A DNA stretch of 55,895 nucleotides. It comes from Methanocellales archaeon (GTDB lineage: Archaea > Halobacteriota > UBA148). Below the pieces are notes generated by a model. The model saw nothing but the letters and a program-made list of their open reading frames with translations, had not been told where the DNA came from and did not search any database. The stretch covers positions 1 through 55,895 of the forward strand of contig JASEEV010000004.1 in the NCBI GenBank assembly GCA_030019435.1. The letters are read 5' to 3'. Of the stretch, positions 1 through 6,586 are shown in pieces (the first letter of the stretch is position 1; each line of letters starts with the position of its first letter). The position numbers were made by a program, and so were the translations under genes.

Positions 1-104
1 GAGACACAGACCTAGAGACAACAACCAACTACGTTAGAGGTCAAGCAGCTCAGACGTCACCGTTTTCCACGACGATGCTTTCCATGATATTTAAGTTTGT
101 TGCT
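1..104. other. left-edge stretch with no gene seen
   Basis: I see no coding region, RNA gene or clear repeat here. It lies beyond the end of the MNT/HEPN operon and its trailing repeat copy, and may continue a feature cut by the window edge. Confidence 0.3.
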
Positions 105-152
105 TTAATAGGAGTCAACGATCAACTTAGTCCTTTTATCTCTTTTGCTCAT
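105..152 (-). repeat. dispersed repeat copy 1 (remnant of small membrane-peptide gene)
   Basis: On the minus strand this reads as a 15-codon ORF beginning MSKRDKRTKLIV and then stopping. The core (GGCTAAGTTGATCGTTGG or close variants) recurs near 1200, 2260, 3190, 5600 and 6630. The start codon lies 4 bases after the HEPN stop codon. It matches the first codons of the intact 58-residue membrane-peptide gene at 1051-1227, so I read it as a truncated copy. Confidence 0.6.
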
Positions 153-156
153 TTTT

Positions 157-600
157 CTAGAGTTCAATTTCATAGACCTCTTTTAGGAGCGTAGTTAAAT
201 TTTCAAAAACAAAAATTGCTTTTTGCAGAGCGTCCTCTGCATCCTCCTTTCTATATTCTTTTGTAGGAATCCATACAGGCAAATCCGGTCTTCCGAACAG
301 AGGATATCTTGGTTTTGTTCCTAAACTCTCAAAGAACCTCCCATGGTCAATGACTCTTTTGATATTCTCATTTAATGGGATTTTGTTTGTAATTTTGCTC
401 TCGAAAATATCCGTAACTTCGTGTTTTATAATACCAACAGTTCCCATGATTGCTAAAACAGCCTTCATCGACTTTTCAACACATTGCTGGCAATGATAGA
501 CGCATCCACTATGAATGTCATTTTCATAGGCTGCCTTAGCAAGCTTCATGTCAGTATCAGCCTCAATCAAAAAGGCTTTGGTAATTTCTTCAAACCTCAA
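157..600 (-). CDS. HEPN domain protein of an MNT/HEPN pair
   Basis: A 147-residue all-helical protein with the HEPN signature: the stretch around residues 33-48 (YHCQQCVEKSMKAVL) matches the family core 'H-x-QQ-x-VEK-x-LKA'. HEPN proteins of this type pair with minimal nucleotidyltransferases, the HEPN partner usually being an RNase-like toxin. A clean R-x4-6-H ribonuclease motif is not obvious; the nearest is RVIDH around residues 83-87, with spacing 3, so activity is uncertain. It overlaps the upstream nucleotidyltransferase gene by 11 bp and is the last gene of a three-gene operon. A nearly identical copy of its C-terminal codons plus downstream junction is seen at 4656-4683. Confidence 0.85.
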   Translation of the reverse strand: MRFEEITKAFLIEADTDMKLAKAAYENDIHSGCVYHCQQCVEKSMKAVLAIMGTVGIIKHEVTDIFESKITNKIPLNENIKRVIDHGRFFESLGTKPRYPLFGRPDLPVWIPTKEYRKEDAEDALQKAIFVFENLTTLLKEVYEIEL

Positions 601-1054
601 TTTTTCTTACCTCCCAAACGTAGGGTTTTATCTCTACAACATCAAACTCCCTCATCCTCTTCTCTAATGTGTGCATTATCTCAGCGAAAAATCCATTATC
701 ATGCAAGGCTATGTAACCCTTCCTTATTCCAAATAAGAATGGAGACAGATTTCTTAGACCAAATTCAACCTCTTCAGGCTCGAACAAGCAAACAAAAATT
801 GGAATACCATATTTTCCTCCTATATCTCCTTTTAATTCTAGAGATATTGCATTTCTTTCTCTCCAATCTTCTGGAAGATTTCTGGTTATTACCATGAGAT
901 CTAGGTCAGAGTATTCATGATAATCTCCCCGAGCAATTGATCCAAACAAAATTATCGATAGTACCTCCTTTCCAAATTTTGTTAAGATATTCTCTATGAC
1001 TTCTTCTAATGGTCTTTTATATTTTTCTGAAATCTTCGCAGGTGGGTTTATCAT
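590..1054 (-). CDS. minimal nucleotidyltransferase (MNT) of an MNT/HEPN pair
   Basis: A 154-residue protein with the DNA polymerase beta-like nucleotidyltransferase motif GSIARG-x7-DLDL around residues 38-53. Its G-S pair and the two metal-binding aspartates are intact. MNT proteins counter the HEPN partner, in characterised cases by adding nucleotides to a tyrosine of HEPN; that this happens here is inference. The ATG overlaps the stop of the small membrane-peptide gene upstream (ATGA), and the end overlaps the HEPN start by 11 bp, so the three genes are one transcript. Confidence 0.88.
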   Translation of the reverse strand: MINPPAKISEKYKRPLEEVIENILTKFGKEVLSIILFGSIARGDYHEYSDLDLMVITRNLPEDWRERNAISLELKGDIGGKYGIPIFVCLFEPEEVEFGLRNLSPFLFGIRKGYIALHDNGFFAEIMHTLEKRMREFDVVEIKPYVWEVRKIEV

Positions 1055-1227
1055 TTCATCACCACTCCTAAGATGTTAGGATTGTCAAGAAAGTTATTTT
1101 CTAATTTAACTTTTATAACCTTCCCTCCGAACTTTGGATATTCTGTGGAAAGGGCTCCATAAGTGAGTAATCCTAACATCAAGAATAGTGCTAGCCCAAC
1201 GATCAACTTAGCTCTTCTTTTGTTCAT
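1051..1227 (-). CDS. small single-span membrane peptide leading the MNT/HEPN operon
   Basis: A 58-codon gene starting MNKRRAKLIVGLALF and ending IKVKLENNF...VVMK. A positively charged N-terminus (KRR-K) is followed by a hydrophobic segment at about residues 8-27, then a short polar tail, as expected for a single-pass membrane or secreted peptide. Its stop overlaps the MNT start in the ATGA arrangement. An AAGGAG ribosome-binding site (1239-1244) and a TATA-like TTTATA (1248-1256) lie upstream. Its first 12 codons are the core of the dispersed repeat in this island, and this is the only copy that reads through intact. The function is unknown. Confidence 0.6.
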   Translation of the reverse strand: MNKRRAKLIVGLALFLMLGLLTYGALSTEYPKFGGKVIKVKLENNFLDNPNILGVVMK

Positions 1228-1238
1228 CTTATCCCAAA

Positions 1239-1256
1239 CTCCTTAGGTATAAATAG
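1239..1256 (-). promoter_or_regulatory. promoter and ribosome-binding site of the membrane peptide-MNT-HEPN operon
   Basis: On the minus strand a TATTTATA box lies about 25 bases before the ATG at 1227, and an AAGGAG motif lies between them. The TATA distance suggests a leaderless start, while the Shine-Dalgarno-like motif would need a longer leader, so the exact transcription start is open. Confidence 0.4.
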
Positions 1257-1338
1257 AGGGTGATAAATGGTATTTTGCGTGACAGACTATTCATTTTTTC
1301 TCTCCTTGTCTTTTATGACCAGAGAGTGGTTAAAGTTT

Positions 1339-1638
1339 TTATAACTCTAATTCTTCCATAGGTGTTAAAGCTTCAATGACATTAGAAGCTCTTTCTTTCT
1401 GCTCCTCATCCAAGGTTATTAGTTTAGATTTGAACATGCAGCTAACAGCTACATAGATGGCGTCACAACCTCTTAGCTTGTTTTCAGCAGCAAATTTACA
1501 TGCTAGATTAGAGAGCTCAGCGTCGATGGGAATGAATGTGAAGTTGGGCACTTCTCTCAATTCGGTAACAAAAGATATCTTGGGATCATTGATACCTCTA
1601 GACACGGCAGATGCATCTGGTAAGACCTTCTTTTCCAT
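1339..1638 (-). pseudogene. shortened PIN-domain protein, probably a decayed toxin
   Basis: The 99-residue product starts with the first PIN strand (LPDASAVSRG, first acidic residue present) and ends with the typical last part (RGCDAIYVAVS, then LITLDEEQKERA). Normal PIN toxins have about 130 residues. The central segment that carries the conserved glutamate ('EVAN' type helix) is absent, as if about 30-40 residues were deleted in frame. It starts 3 bases after the zinc-finger antitoxin gene. I infer a non-functional or altered PIN remnant captured in a DUF4258 operon. Confidence 0.6.
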
Positions 1639-1641
1639 CTA

Positions 1642-1869
1642 TCATGCACTTGGTGTTTTGACCATTTTTGCAGAAATCCTAACCCGTCCTAAGTCCTTCG
1701 TTACTTCCCTGATCCCCTCGATCATTCTGGGAATCCCTGGTGGATACCATTCCTCTCCGCACTTTGTACAAGCCAGCACAGGCACATTTTTGATCAAGAT
1801 ACCCCCTGTGCGTTCATCTCGAAACTCTAAGCGTGTACTTCCTCCACATCTACATGGATATTTCTTCAT
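1642..1869 (-). CDS. YgiT-type zinc-finger protein (MqsA-like antitoxin)
   Basis: A 75-residue protein with two cysteine pairs, C-x-C (CRCGG near residue 6) and C-x2-C (ACTKCGEEW near residue 33), separated by a beta hairpin. The following segment WYPPGIPRMIEGI is typical of the YgiT/MqsA N-terminal zinc domain. The DNA-binding HTH domain of full-length MqsA is absent. It overlaps the DUF4258 gene by 4 bp (ATGA), the usual arrangement of these toxin-antitoxin pairs. Confidence 0.8.
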   Translation of the reverse strand: MKKYPCRCGGSTRLEFRDERTGGILIKNVPVLACTKCGEEWYPPGIPRMIEGIREVTKDLGRVRISAKMVKTPSA

Positions 1870-2168
1870 GTCTCCCTCTTAGTAAATGTCTCATCCCATT
1901 TCTCTGAGCTAGGTACATATACGGTTATCAGATAACATAAACTTTTCCTTGGAGACAACACCACATGTACTGGTTTTCCATTGACAAAAGTTAAGACTAA
2001 AGCACTCCCTCCATACGGATCGTCTGGATAGTGTTCGATTATAATAAATTCCTGCCTGAGGGCATCCTCTAAATCCGACTCGCTGACATGGTCTTTTTCT
2101 GCTTCCATTCTAGCATGTCTCCGCCATAATATCGTCTTTAGACTCTTAGATATGACTGTACTGTCCAT
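1866..2168 (-). CDS. DUF4258 domain protein, likely toxin
   Basis: A 100-residue protein with the DUF4258 pattern: an N-terminal RHARMEAE helix, an acidic helix, then beta strands ending in a conserved C-terminal strand (LITVYVPSSEKWDETF). DUF4258 proteins resemble RelE/MqsR-type RNases and are commonly encoded before a YgiT-type zinc-finger antitoxin, as here. No individual catalytic residue can be assigned with confidence. A copy of the island's dispersed repeat sits directly upstream and may supply its promoter (TTTAAA near 2315). Confidence 0.75.
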   Translation of the reverse strand: MDSTVISKSLKTILWRRHARMEAEKDHVSESDLEDALRQEFIIIEHYPDDPYGGSALVLTFVNGKPVHVVLSPRKSLCYLITVYVPSSEKWDETFTKRET

Positions 2169-2247
2169 TTCGATCCACTCTCAGCATTACAAATAATTTC
2201 TTGCCGCCTCGTAAATTTTGATTGGTTTTTGTCGTTGCCTGTGCTGG

Positions 2248-2350
2248 TAAATCCAACGGTCAACTTAGCCCCTTTCTTGCTCATCATCTTACTATGACAT
2301 CGTCATTTTAAGGCTTTAAACGTTTTCTGAGGGGTTGATTATGTGAAAAT
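2248..2350 (-). repeat. dispersed repeat copy 3, long form with promoter-like half
   Basis: This copy matches 5590-5690 along about 100 bp. On the minus strand it holds a TTTAAA box, an inverted repeat with arms ATGAC/GTCAT (2294-2306), then an ATG-ATG start reading MMSKKGAKLTVG. Unlike the copies near 5600 and 6630, this reading frame stays open after the core but turns into unrelated, non-hydrophobic sequence. It looks like the promoter plus first codons of the small membrane-peptide gene joined to foreign sequence upstream of the DUF4258 operon. Confidence 0.6.
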
Positions 2351-2372
2351 GCTGAGGAAGTATTTAAAGTGT

Positions 2373-2818
2373 TTACAAAAGTAGATGCGTGTTTATAAAA
2401 ATAAACATGCCTATCTGCTTTAGATCGAGAAATCCCTTTGGATTGACGATCTTAACGTCCTTTACCGAATCTAAGTTCAACAGATCTTATCTCCGGTAAC
2501 GATAAGATCCGCATCTCCATTCAGTGCACAGTCGGTTATTATCCTATCCTCTTCATCTTTGATCTCGATATCGAAGCTCTCGCTTATTTTCACGATTTCA
2601 GAAACACCATAAACCACTTTTAGCAGTCCTTTGATCTCTTCTCCGTCTAAATTAAATTTGTCTAAGCGTAAAACTCTCTCTAGTTCATCCAATATGTCTG
2701 TCGACGTTATAACCTTGATATCACCATCCAATGCCCTTAGCAAAATTTTGTGAGGATTACCTCTCCAGAGCAAAGCAGAAACCCACACATTGGTATCAAG
2801 GACTGCTCTTAGAGCCAT
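2373..2818 (-). pseudogene. VapC-type PIN toxin broken by a frameshift near its C-terminus
   Basis: The first 113 codons (2818 to 2477) give a PIN domain: LRAVLDTNVWVSALL, an acidic helix DILDELERVL, EEDRIITDCAL and ADLIVTGD. The frame then stops at once. One frame over, the sequence continues as a family-typical C-terminus (DLLNLDSVKDVKIVNPKGF...) to a stop at 2373-2375. One missing base near 2483 (expected GGA-GAT-AAG-GAT) explains it. The catalytic acidic residues lie before the break, so activity may survive. It pairs with the AbrB-type gene at 2796, overlapping it. A sequencing error is a fair alternative. Confidence 0.75.
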
Positions 2819-3071
2819 GCCGTACTTCCTCGCTTGCTCTCATGATGTCCTCTTCTGTAAGCCCTAGATCTTTGATCTTCTTGTTTACTCTTTTGAACAG
2901 TTCTAAGAACTCCTGTTTTAGATTGGGTCGCCTTATTTTCTTCAGCATTACCGTATCCTTTTCTCCGTAGACCAACAAGACATCTCCAGTGTTTAAACCA
3001 GCAGTTTGTCTGACATCTAAGGGTATCACTACTTGCCCTTTACTCGAAACCTTTGTCGTCTTGACTTCCAT
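2796..3071 (-). CDS. AbrB/MazE-type antitoxin of the PIN pair
   Basis: The product (91 residues from the chosen start MEVKTTKVSSKG) has an AbrB/SpoVT swapped-hairpin DNA-binding domain: TTKVSSKGQVVIPLDVRQTAGLNTGD at residues 4-30. A C-terminal helical tail (LGLTEEDIMRASEEV) would cover the toxin. An upstream ATG at 3083 is possible, but the TATA box at 3103-3110 places the transcription start near 3080, so 3071 fits better. It overlaps the PIN gene start by 23 bp. A palindrome directly upstream suggests autoregulation. Confidence 0.85.
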   Translation of the reverse strand: MEVKTTKVSSKGQVVIPLDVRQTAGLNTGDVLLVYGEKDTVMLKKIRRPNLKQEFLELFKRVNKKIKDLGLTEEDIMRASEEVRHGSKSSP

Positions 3072-3083
3072 GAACATCACCAT

Positions 3084-3110
3084 AGTAAGATGTTCTTACT
3101 AACATATAAA
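3084..3110 (-). promoter_or_regulatory. TATA box plus palindromic operator of the AbrB/PIN pair
   Basis: A perfect inverted repeat, AGTAAGA and TCTTACT with a 3-base gap (3084-3100), sits between a TTTATAT box (3104-3110) and the antitoxin start. This is where an autorepressing AbrB-type antitoxin would bind. The palindrome is seen directly; its binding protein is inferred. Confidence 0.6.
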
Positions 3111-3158
3111 TACTTCTCTAATCATGATGTTAAAAAATGACGTGACTTTTTACAGAAT

Positions 3159-3221
3159 CTAATACCAAGAGTGAGCTATCAACCCAACGATCAACTTAGC
3201 CCATCTATCTCTTTTGTCCAT
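3159..3221 (-). repeat. dispersed repeat copy 4 (20-codon remnant)
   Basis: On the minus strand it reads MDKRDRWAKLIVGLIAHSWY then stops. The first 13 codons match the intact membrane-peptide gene at 1051-1227, and the hydrophobic segment is cut off. Together with 6583-6655 it also shares the short ACCAAGAGT stretch beside the core, which suggests a common truncated ancestor. Confidence 0.6.
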
Positions 3222-3311
3222 CTTATTTGCTCCAGTAATGATAGTTTTCCATCGCCTATTCTCCTTTACGGTATAAGTATTGCTTATAGTTTAGAGGAGT
3301 TAAACCAGAGA

Positions 3312-3356
3312 TTTTATATAGCACCTATGCTATATAGCACTTGTGTTATAGGTGGT
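3312..3356 (+). promoter_or_regulatory. promoter with repeated TATATAGCAC boxes before the ATPase gene
   Basis: TATATAGCAC occurs twice, at 3315-3324 and 3331-3340, and TATAGC/GCTATA (3317-3322 and 3329-3334) form an inverted repeat between them. The first box doubles as the TATA element. A GGTGGT motif at 3351-3356 precedes a GTG at 3360. This suggests a regulated promoter and supports the GTG start. Confidence 0.45.
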
Positions 3357-3359
3357 AGT

Positions 3360-4610
3360 GTGATCGGCTTCAAGTTCGGGGGTCCAATAGAACCAGATCT
3401 ATTCTATGATAGGGAGAAAGAAATAGGGTTTCTTCTCAACAAACTTTTAGAGATAAAGCGTGGTATCAGACATAGTTATGCTCTAGTCGGACCTAGGAGG
3501 ATGGGTAAATCCTCGATCATACGACTTCTAGAAGGAAGATTGGTTGAAAAGGACATCATCCCTATTATAATTGACTGTGAGGGGGGAGAGATAGCAAAAC
3601 AGGCGGAACTAACACTTGAGTTGTTTCTAAATCTTTGGGGGAATTCTGTTCTAGATACATACTTCGAGCATGCGAGGGCAGCAGAAAAGATTAGGTTAAA
3701 GAAGTCTATCATTGGGACAAAGGATGGCATTGTATTAGCCCTATCGGAGGTGTTGGGCAGGGTCAGGGCTTTAGAGATAAAGACCATCTCAGATTATCTG
3801 AATTTTAGAATAGAGTTCGAGAAGGCGACAGAAAGGAGAAAACCATCCTCAGAGGAGCTCATGCAACTTTTCGAGGATACGATGAATCTTTCTGAGAGAA
3901 TTGGCGAAGAAGAAGGGGAATACTTCGTAATAATGCTAGATGAGTTTCAGAATGTTGGCAAGTTTAAATTACCGTTTCCTTTTATCCCAGCCTTTAGAAG
4001 ACATCTACAGCGGCAGAAAAGAACCACCTATCTATTGACTGGATCAAATATTGGGATGATGGAGCACATACTCCTTGGGGGACCTTTTGGTGGGCACATT
4101 CCAATAGAGTGGGTCAATTCATTTGATCTTGATGTTGCATGTAGCTTTTTGAGAGAGAGATTTGCAGGTCTGAGTCGGGTTATTGAGGAGGATGCCATAA
4201 GGGAGATCGCAAAGCTCACAAATGGTCATCCAGCATATCTAAACTGGTTTGGAGAACAATGTTGCAAGGAAATTGGTGAAGGAGAAAGGATCCCCATCGA
4301 GTTAGTTTGGGCTTTGGGAGAGAAAATCTTTGAGAGAGACGGCTTAATGCATGTTTTCGAGGAAGATATTAGGAAGGTGAGCCCAAAGAAGGGAAAAATC
4401 TTTCAAACCTTCGTTGAAATGATTGGACACGACCTTACGAGCCCATCTGAAATCTCAAAACATGTCGTTAGGTCTACGCCCACCGAGATTATAACATATC
4501 TTAAACGCTTGGAGCAGAGGGGTTTCATTAGGAGGATCGAGGAGGGCAGATATGTGGTGGTAGATGAAATGCTGAGAAACTATGTAAAAAAGAAGATTCA
4601 CAGCACTTGA
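3360..4610 (+). CDS. archaeal AAA-type ATPase (PF01637-like)
   Basis: From the GTG start the protein has 416 residues. It begins FYDREKEIGFL, typical of the archaeal ATPase family, then has a Walker A segment ALVGPRRMGKSSIIRLL and a Walker B/acidic motif VIMLDEFQNVG. A C-terminal winged helix (TPTEIITYLKRLEQRGFIRRIEEGRYVV) follows. These STAND-like ATPases are frequent in archaeal accessory regions and their roles are mostly unknown. A longer frame starts at 3171, but its first 63 residues cross the promoter and a repeat copy. No partner gene is obvious; the neighbours are toxin-antitoxin modules. Confidence 0.85.
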   Translation: MIGFKFGGPIEPDLFYDREKEIGFLLNKLLEIKRGIRHSYALVGPRRMGKSSIIRLLEGRLVEKDIIPIIIDCEGGEIAKQAELTLELFLNLWGNSVLDTYFEHARAAEKIRLKKSIIGTKDGIVLALSEVLGRVRALEIKTISDYLNFRIEFEKATERRKPSSEELMQLFEDTMNLSERIGEEEGEYFVIMLDEFQNVGKFKLPFPFIPAFRRHLQRQKRTTYLLTGSNIGMMEHILLGGPFGGHIPIEWVNSFDLDVACSFLRERFAGLSRVIEEDAIREIAKLTNGHPAYLNWFGEQCCKEIGEGERIPIELVWALGEKIFERDGLMHVFEEDIRKVSPKKGKIFQTFVEMIGHDLTSPSEISKHVVRSTPTEIITYLKRLEQRGFIRRIEEGRYVVVDEMLRNYVKKKIHST

Positions 4611-4630
4611 TTTGTGATAACTCCATAATC

Positions 4631-4683
4631 AATCCTTTATCTGCTCTTTTGTTCATTTTTCTAGAGCTCAATCTCATAGATCT
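4631..4683 (-). repeat. duplicated HEPN 3' end plus membrane-peptide start
   Basis: On the minus strand, positions 4683-4661 read YEIEL-stop, the same last codons as the HEPN gene at 157. An ATG follows 4 bases later (MNKRADKGLIM), as at 152. Only the junction is present and no HEPN body lies upstream. It is a recombination scar marking where an MNT/HEPN-like module once ended. Confidence 0.55.
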
Positions 4684-4689
4684 CTAAGG

Positions 4690-5088
4690 TTACTCAAAGA
4701 CCAGGTCTAGAAATTCGACTTTTCCGAGATGTTTTTGGTCGTTCGAATATACCTCGCTAACGTCATGAGCTCTCATCACTGAGATATTCACCCCGTCATT
4801 GAAATCGACACGATAGCTGTTCATGTAATAGCAGCCTTGGATCAAATTTTTCTCATCGATCCCCTCAACTTCTAACGTTTTATAAGAGAAGATTTTTTCT
4901 AGGGTCTCCTTTATCTTGTTTTGCTCACCCATCGCCTCTAAGACCCATGCGACTTCTTGCAAGACCACCATCGATGTTATCGCTTGCTCGCCGTCCTCTA
5001 TCCTCTGGAGTATCTTCTTTGCAGCTTCACCGAATTTTTTATGAGCAGTAATATGGTAGATGAAGACGTTGGTGTCAACAAACCTCAT
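4690..5088 (-). CDS. VapC-type PIN-domain toxin
   Basis: A 132-residue PIN protein: MRFVDTNVFIYHI (first aspartate and the TN pair), TSMVVLQEVAWVLEAMG (glutamate helix), YRVDFNDGVNISVMRAHDVSEVYSNDQKHLGKV (later acidic residues). The length is normal. PIN toxins are Mg-dependent RNases. It overlaps the AbrB antitoxin gene by 4 bp. The C-terminal end lies 6 bases from the HEPN-junction repeat. Confidence 0.9.
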   Translation of the reverse strand: MRFVDTNVFIYHITAHKKFGEAAKKILQRIEDGEQAITSMVVLQEVAWVLEAMGEQNKIKETLEKIFSYKTLEVEGIDEKNLIQGCYYMNSYRVDFNDGVNISVMRAHDVSEVYSNDQKHLGKVEFLDLVFE

Positions 5089-5333
5089 TCGTGCTCCCTC
5101 AACAGCTTAGACCTGATGTGGTTCCTGGCGAATTGTTTCGGATGATCTACGATCCCTTTCACGCTTCCTTCCAGTGCTTCTGTAGGCTTCTCATATTCCT
5201 TGACCGGAACCAGAACGAGTTTATCGTCTTCATCCACAAATATCACTTCTTTACCGATCGTCAGCCCAAATTTATCTCTGATAGAAGACGGGATCGTCAC
5301 CCTCCAGTCCGCTCTGATCTTTGTGGTTGCCAT
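5085..5333 (-). CDS. AbrB-type antitoxin (VapB)
   Basis: From ATG at 5333 the 82-residue protein starts MATTKIRADWRVTIPSSIRDKFG, an AbrB/SpoVT fold, followed by VIFVDEDDKLVLVPV and a C-terminal tail rich in basic residues (FARNHIRSKLLREHE). Longer starts (TTG 5348, ATG 5339) exist. I chose 5333 because a GGTGA motif lies 5 bases before it and the TATA-like box lies about 35 bases upstream. It overlaps the PIN gene by 4 bp. Confidence 0.82.
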   Translation of the reverse strand: MATTKIRADWRVTIPSSIRDKFGLTIGKEVIFVDEDDKLVLVPVKEYEKPTEALEGSVKGIVDHPKQFARNHIRSKLLREHE

Positions 5334-5358
5334 AGTCATCACCGACAATTAATATTAA

Positions 5359-5385
5359 TATCGACATTATTTAAAGTTATCGACA
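5359..5385 (-). promoter_or_regulatory. direct-repeat operator flanking the TATA box of the AbrB/PIN pair
   Basis: TATCGACA occurs at 5359-5366 and again at 5378-5385, 19 bp apart, on both sides of the AT-rich TTTAAATAAT (minus strand). A third partial copy (ACCGACA) lies at 5341-5347. The layout suggests a repressor site covering the TATA element. Confidence 0.45.
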
Positions 5386-5460
5386 AAATTACATGATGGT
5401 GTTATCTATTTTCAACGTTAGCCATTTCTTGCTTTTTGAAATGTGTAAATTGTAAGTATT

Positions 5461-5488
5461 GTGTAAGGCACCATTACACTTTATATAC
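5461..5488. promoter_or_regulatory. inverted repeat with adjacent TATA-like box
   Basis: GTGTAA (5461-5466) and TTACAC (5474-5479) form an inverted repeat next to TTTATATAC (5480-5488). It looks like an operator and promoter, but no intact gene follows on the plus strand; only the decayed minus-strand peptide gene is beside it. It may be an orphan regulatory site left by a lost module. Confidence 0.3.
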
Positions 5489-5492
5489 ATTT

Positions 5493-5625
5493 TCACCATA
5501 TTTTATCACTCTTTTTTCCTAAACATTTGTTTGGTTGCTTTTGTTGTCTCTTTTCAAGTGCGAAAACATAAAACAAAAACGATACTGCCAATCCAACGAT
5601 CAACTTAGCCTTTCTTGCTCATCAT
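5493..5625 (-). pseudogene. frameshifted small membrane-peptide gene inside repeat copy 6
   Basis: The minus-strand start reads MMSKKG then hits a stop. Restoring two bases, as in copy 3, gives AKLIVGLAVSFLFYVFALEKRQQKQ and a basic tail to a stop at 5493-5495. That is a charged start, one hydrophobic span and a short polar tail, the same architecture as the intact gene at 1051-1227. The long repeat (5590-5706) includes the promoter-like half with ATGAC/GTCAT arms at 5632-5644. Confidence 0.55.
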
Positions 5626-5706
5626 CTTACTATGACATCGTCATTTTAAGGCATTAAACGTTTTCTGATGGGTTGCTTATGTGAAAATGCTGAGGGAATG
5701 TCAAAA
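5590..5706 (-). repeat. dispersed repeat copy 6, long form
   Basis: About 100 bp match 2250-2350 with few differences, covering core, ATG region, ATGAC/GTCAT palindrome, TTAAACG box and the segment TTATGTGAAAATGCTGAGG. It ends shortly before the promoter of the UPF0175/DUF3368 pair, on the opposite strand. Confidence 0.65.
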
Positions 5707-5760
5707 CAAGGGTTAAGTATTTATGTATATGATTTATTAAAGTATACACAGTGAAAAGAT

Positions 5761-6066
5761 ATGCCGGCTACTGTATCTGTGCGATTGGACGATGAAATGA
5801 TAAAGGATATCGAGCTGTTAAAGGAAGAGTCCCAAGTGGACAGGTCCGAGCTAGTGAGAAGACTGTTGGACAGGGCATTAAAGCAAGCCAAAATCGAAAA
5901 AGCCATAGAACTGCTCAGAGAACATAAGATATCAATTGGAAAAGCCTCTGAGTTAGCCGAGATGACTTTGTATGAAATGATCGAGCTGTGCAAGACGCAT
6001 GACATACATATCGGGTATTCTCTAGAGGACATGAAAAAGGATTTAGACCGATTTCCAATCAAATAA
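5761..6066 (+). CDS. UPF0175 family antitoxin with ribbon-helix-helix start
   Basis: A 101-residue protein. Residues 1-40 (ATVSVRLDDEMIKDIELLKEESQVDRSELVRRLLDRAL) form a ribbon-helix-helix DNA-binding motif. Residues 45-95 (KAIELLREHKISIGKASELAEMTLYEMIELCKTHDIHIGY) are the UPF0175 HTH segment. The gene precedes a DUF3368 gene by 10 bases, the known pairing for this antitoxin family. Upstream there is a TTTATGTATA box about 30-40 bases before the ATG. Confidence 0.88.
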   Translation: MPATVSVRLDDEMIKDIELLKEESQVDRSELVRRLLDRALKQAKIEKAIELLREHKISIGKASELAEMTLYEMIELCKTHDIHIGYSLEDMKKDLDRFPIK

Positions 6067-6076
6067 GGTGTCTTAG

Positions 6077-6586
6077 TTGGAAGCAGTGTTGAATTCTACC
6101 CCGCTCATCTATCTAGCCAAGATAAACCATCTAGATTTGTTAGGAAAAGTTTATGATCAAATCTACATTCCCACTTCTGTTTATGAAGAGACCGTCCTTA
6201 GGGGTCTGGAAAAGAAATTTTTGGATGCCAAATTCATCAAGAAGGCCGTTGACAAGGGAACCATTGAAGTTAGGGAGTTGACATCAGAACAAAAAGCTGA
6301 AGCGAAGAGATTAACCCAATTTGCAAATATGGGTGGAGGAGAAGCTGAAGCAATAGTGCTGGCAAAACATCTTAACATCGAATTGATCATAGATGATGTG
6401 ATCGCTCAGGGCGTTGCCAGAACTTTAGGATTAGATGCACACTGGACAACCAGTTTTGTGATCAGATTGGTCAGCAAAAAGTTGGTCTCCCGAGAAGACG
6501 CCAGAAAAGTGATTGAAGATTTGGTGAGCAGTGGATACAGGATAAGTGAAGAAGTGCTCATCGAAATACTAAAAGTGTTGAGTTAA
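6077..6586 (+). CDS. DUF3368 PIN-like toxin
   Basis: A 169-residue protein with the DUF3368 pattern: EAVLNSTPLIYLAKI at the start (N-S-T-P in place of the usual D-T-N), IYIPTSVYEETV (glutamate helix), GGGEAEAIVLAKHL, LIIDDVIAQGVARTLGL, and a helical tail. DUF3368 belongs to the PIN-like superfamily. The start codon is TTG, preceded by AAGGTG 6 bases upstream. The antitoxin gene lies just before it. Its stop codon overlaps the end of a decayed peptide repeat on the other strand. Confidence 0.88.
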   Translation: MEAVLNSTPLIYLAKINHLDLLGKVYDQIYIPTSVYEETVLRGLEKKFLDAKFIKKAVDKGTIEVRELTSEQKAEAKRLTQFANMGGGEAEAIVLAKHLNIELIIDDVIAQGVARTLGLDAHWTTSFVIRLVSKKLVSREDARKVIEDLVSSGYRISEEVLIEILKVLS

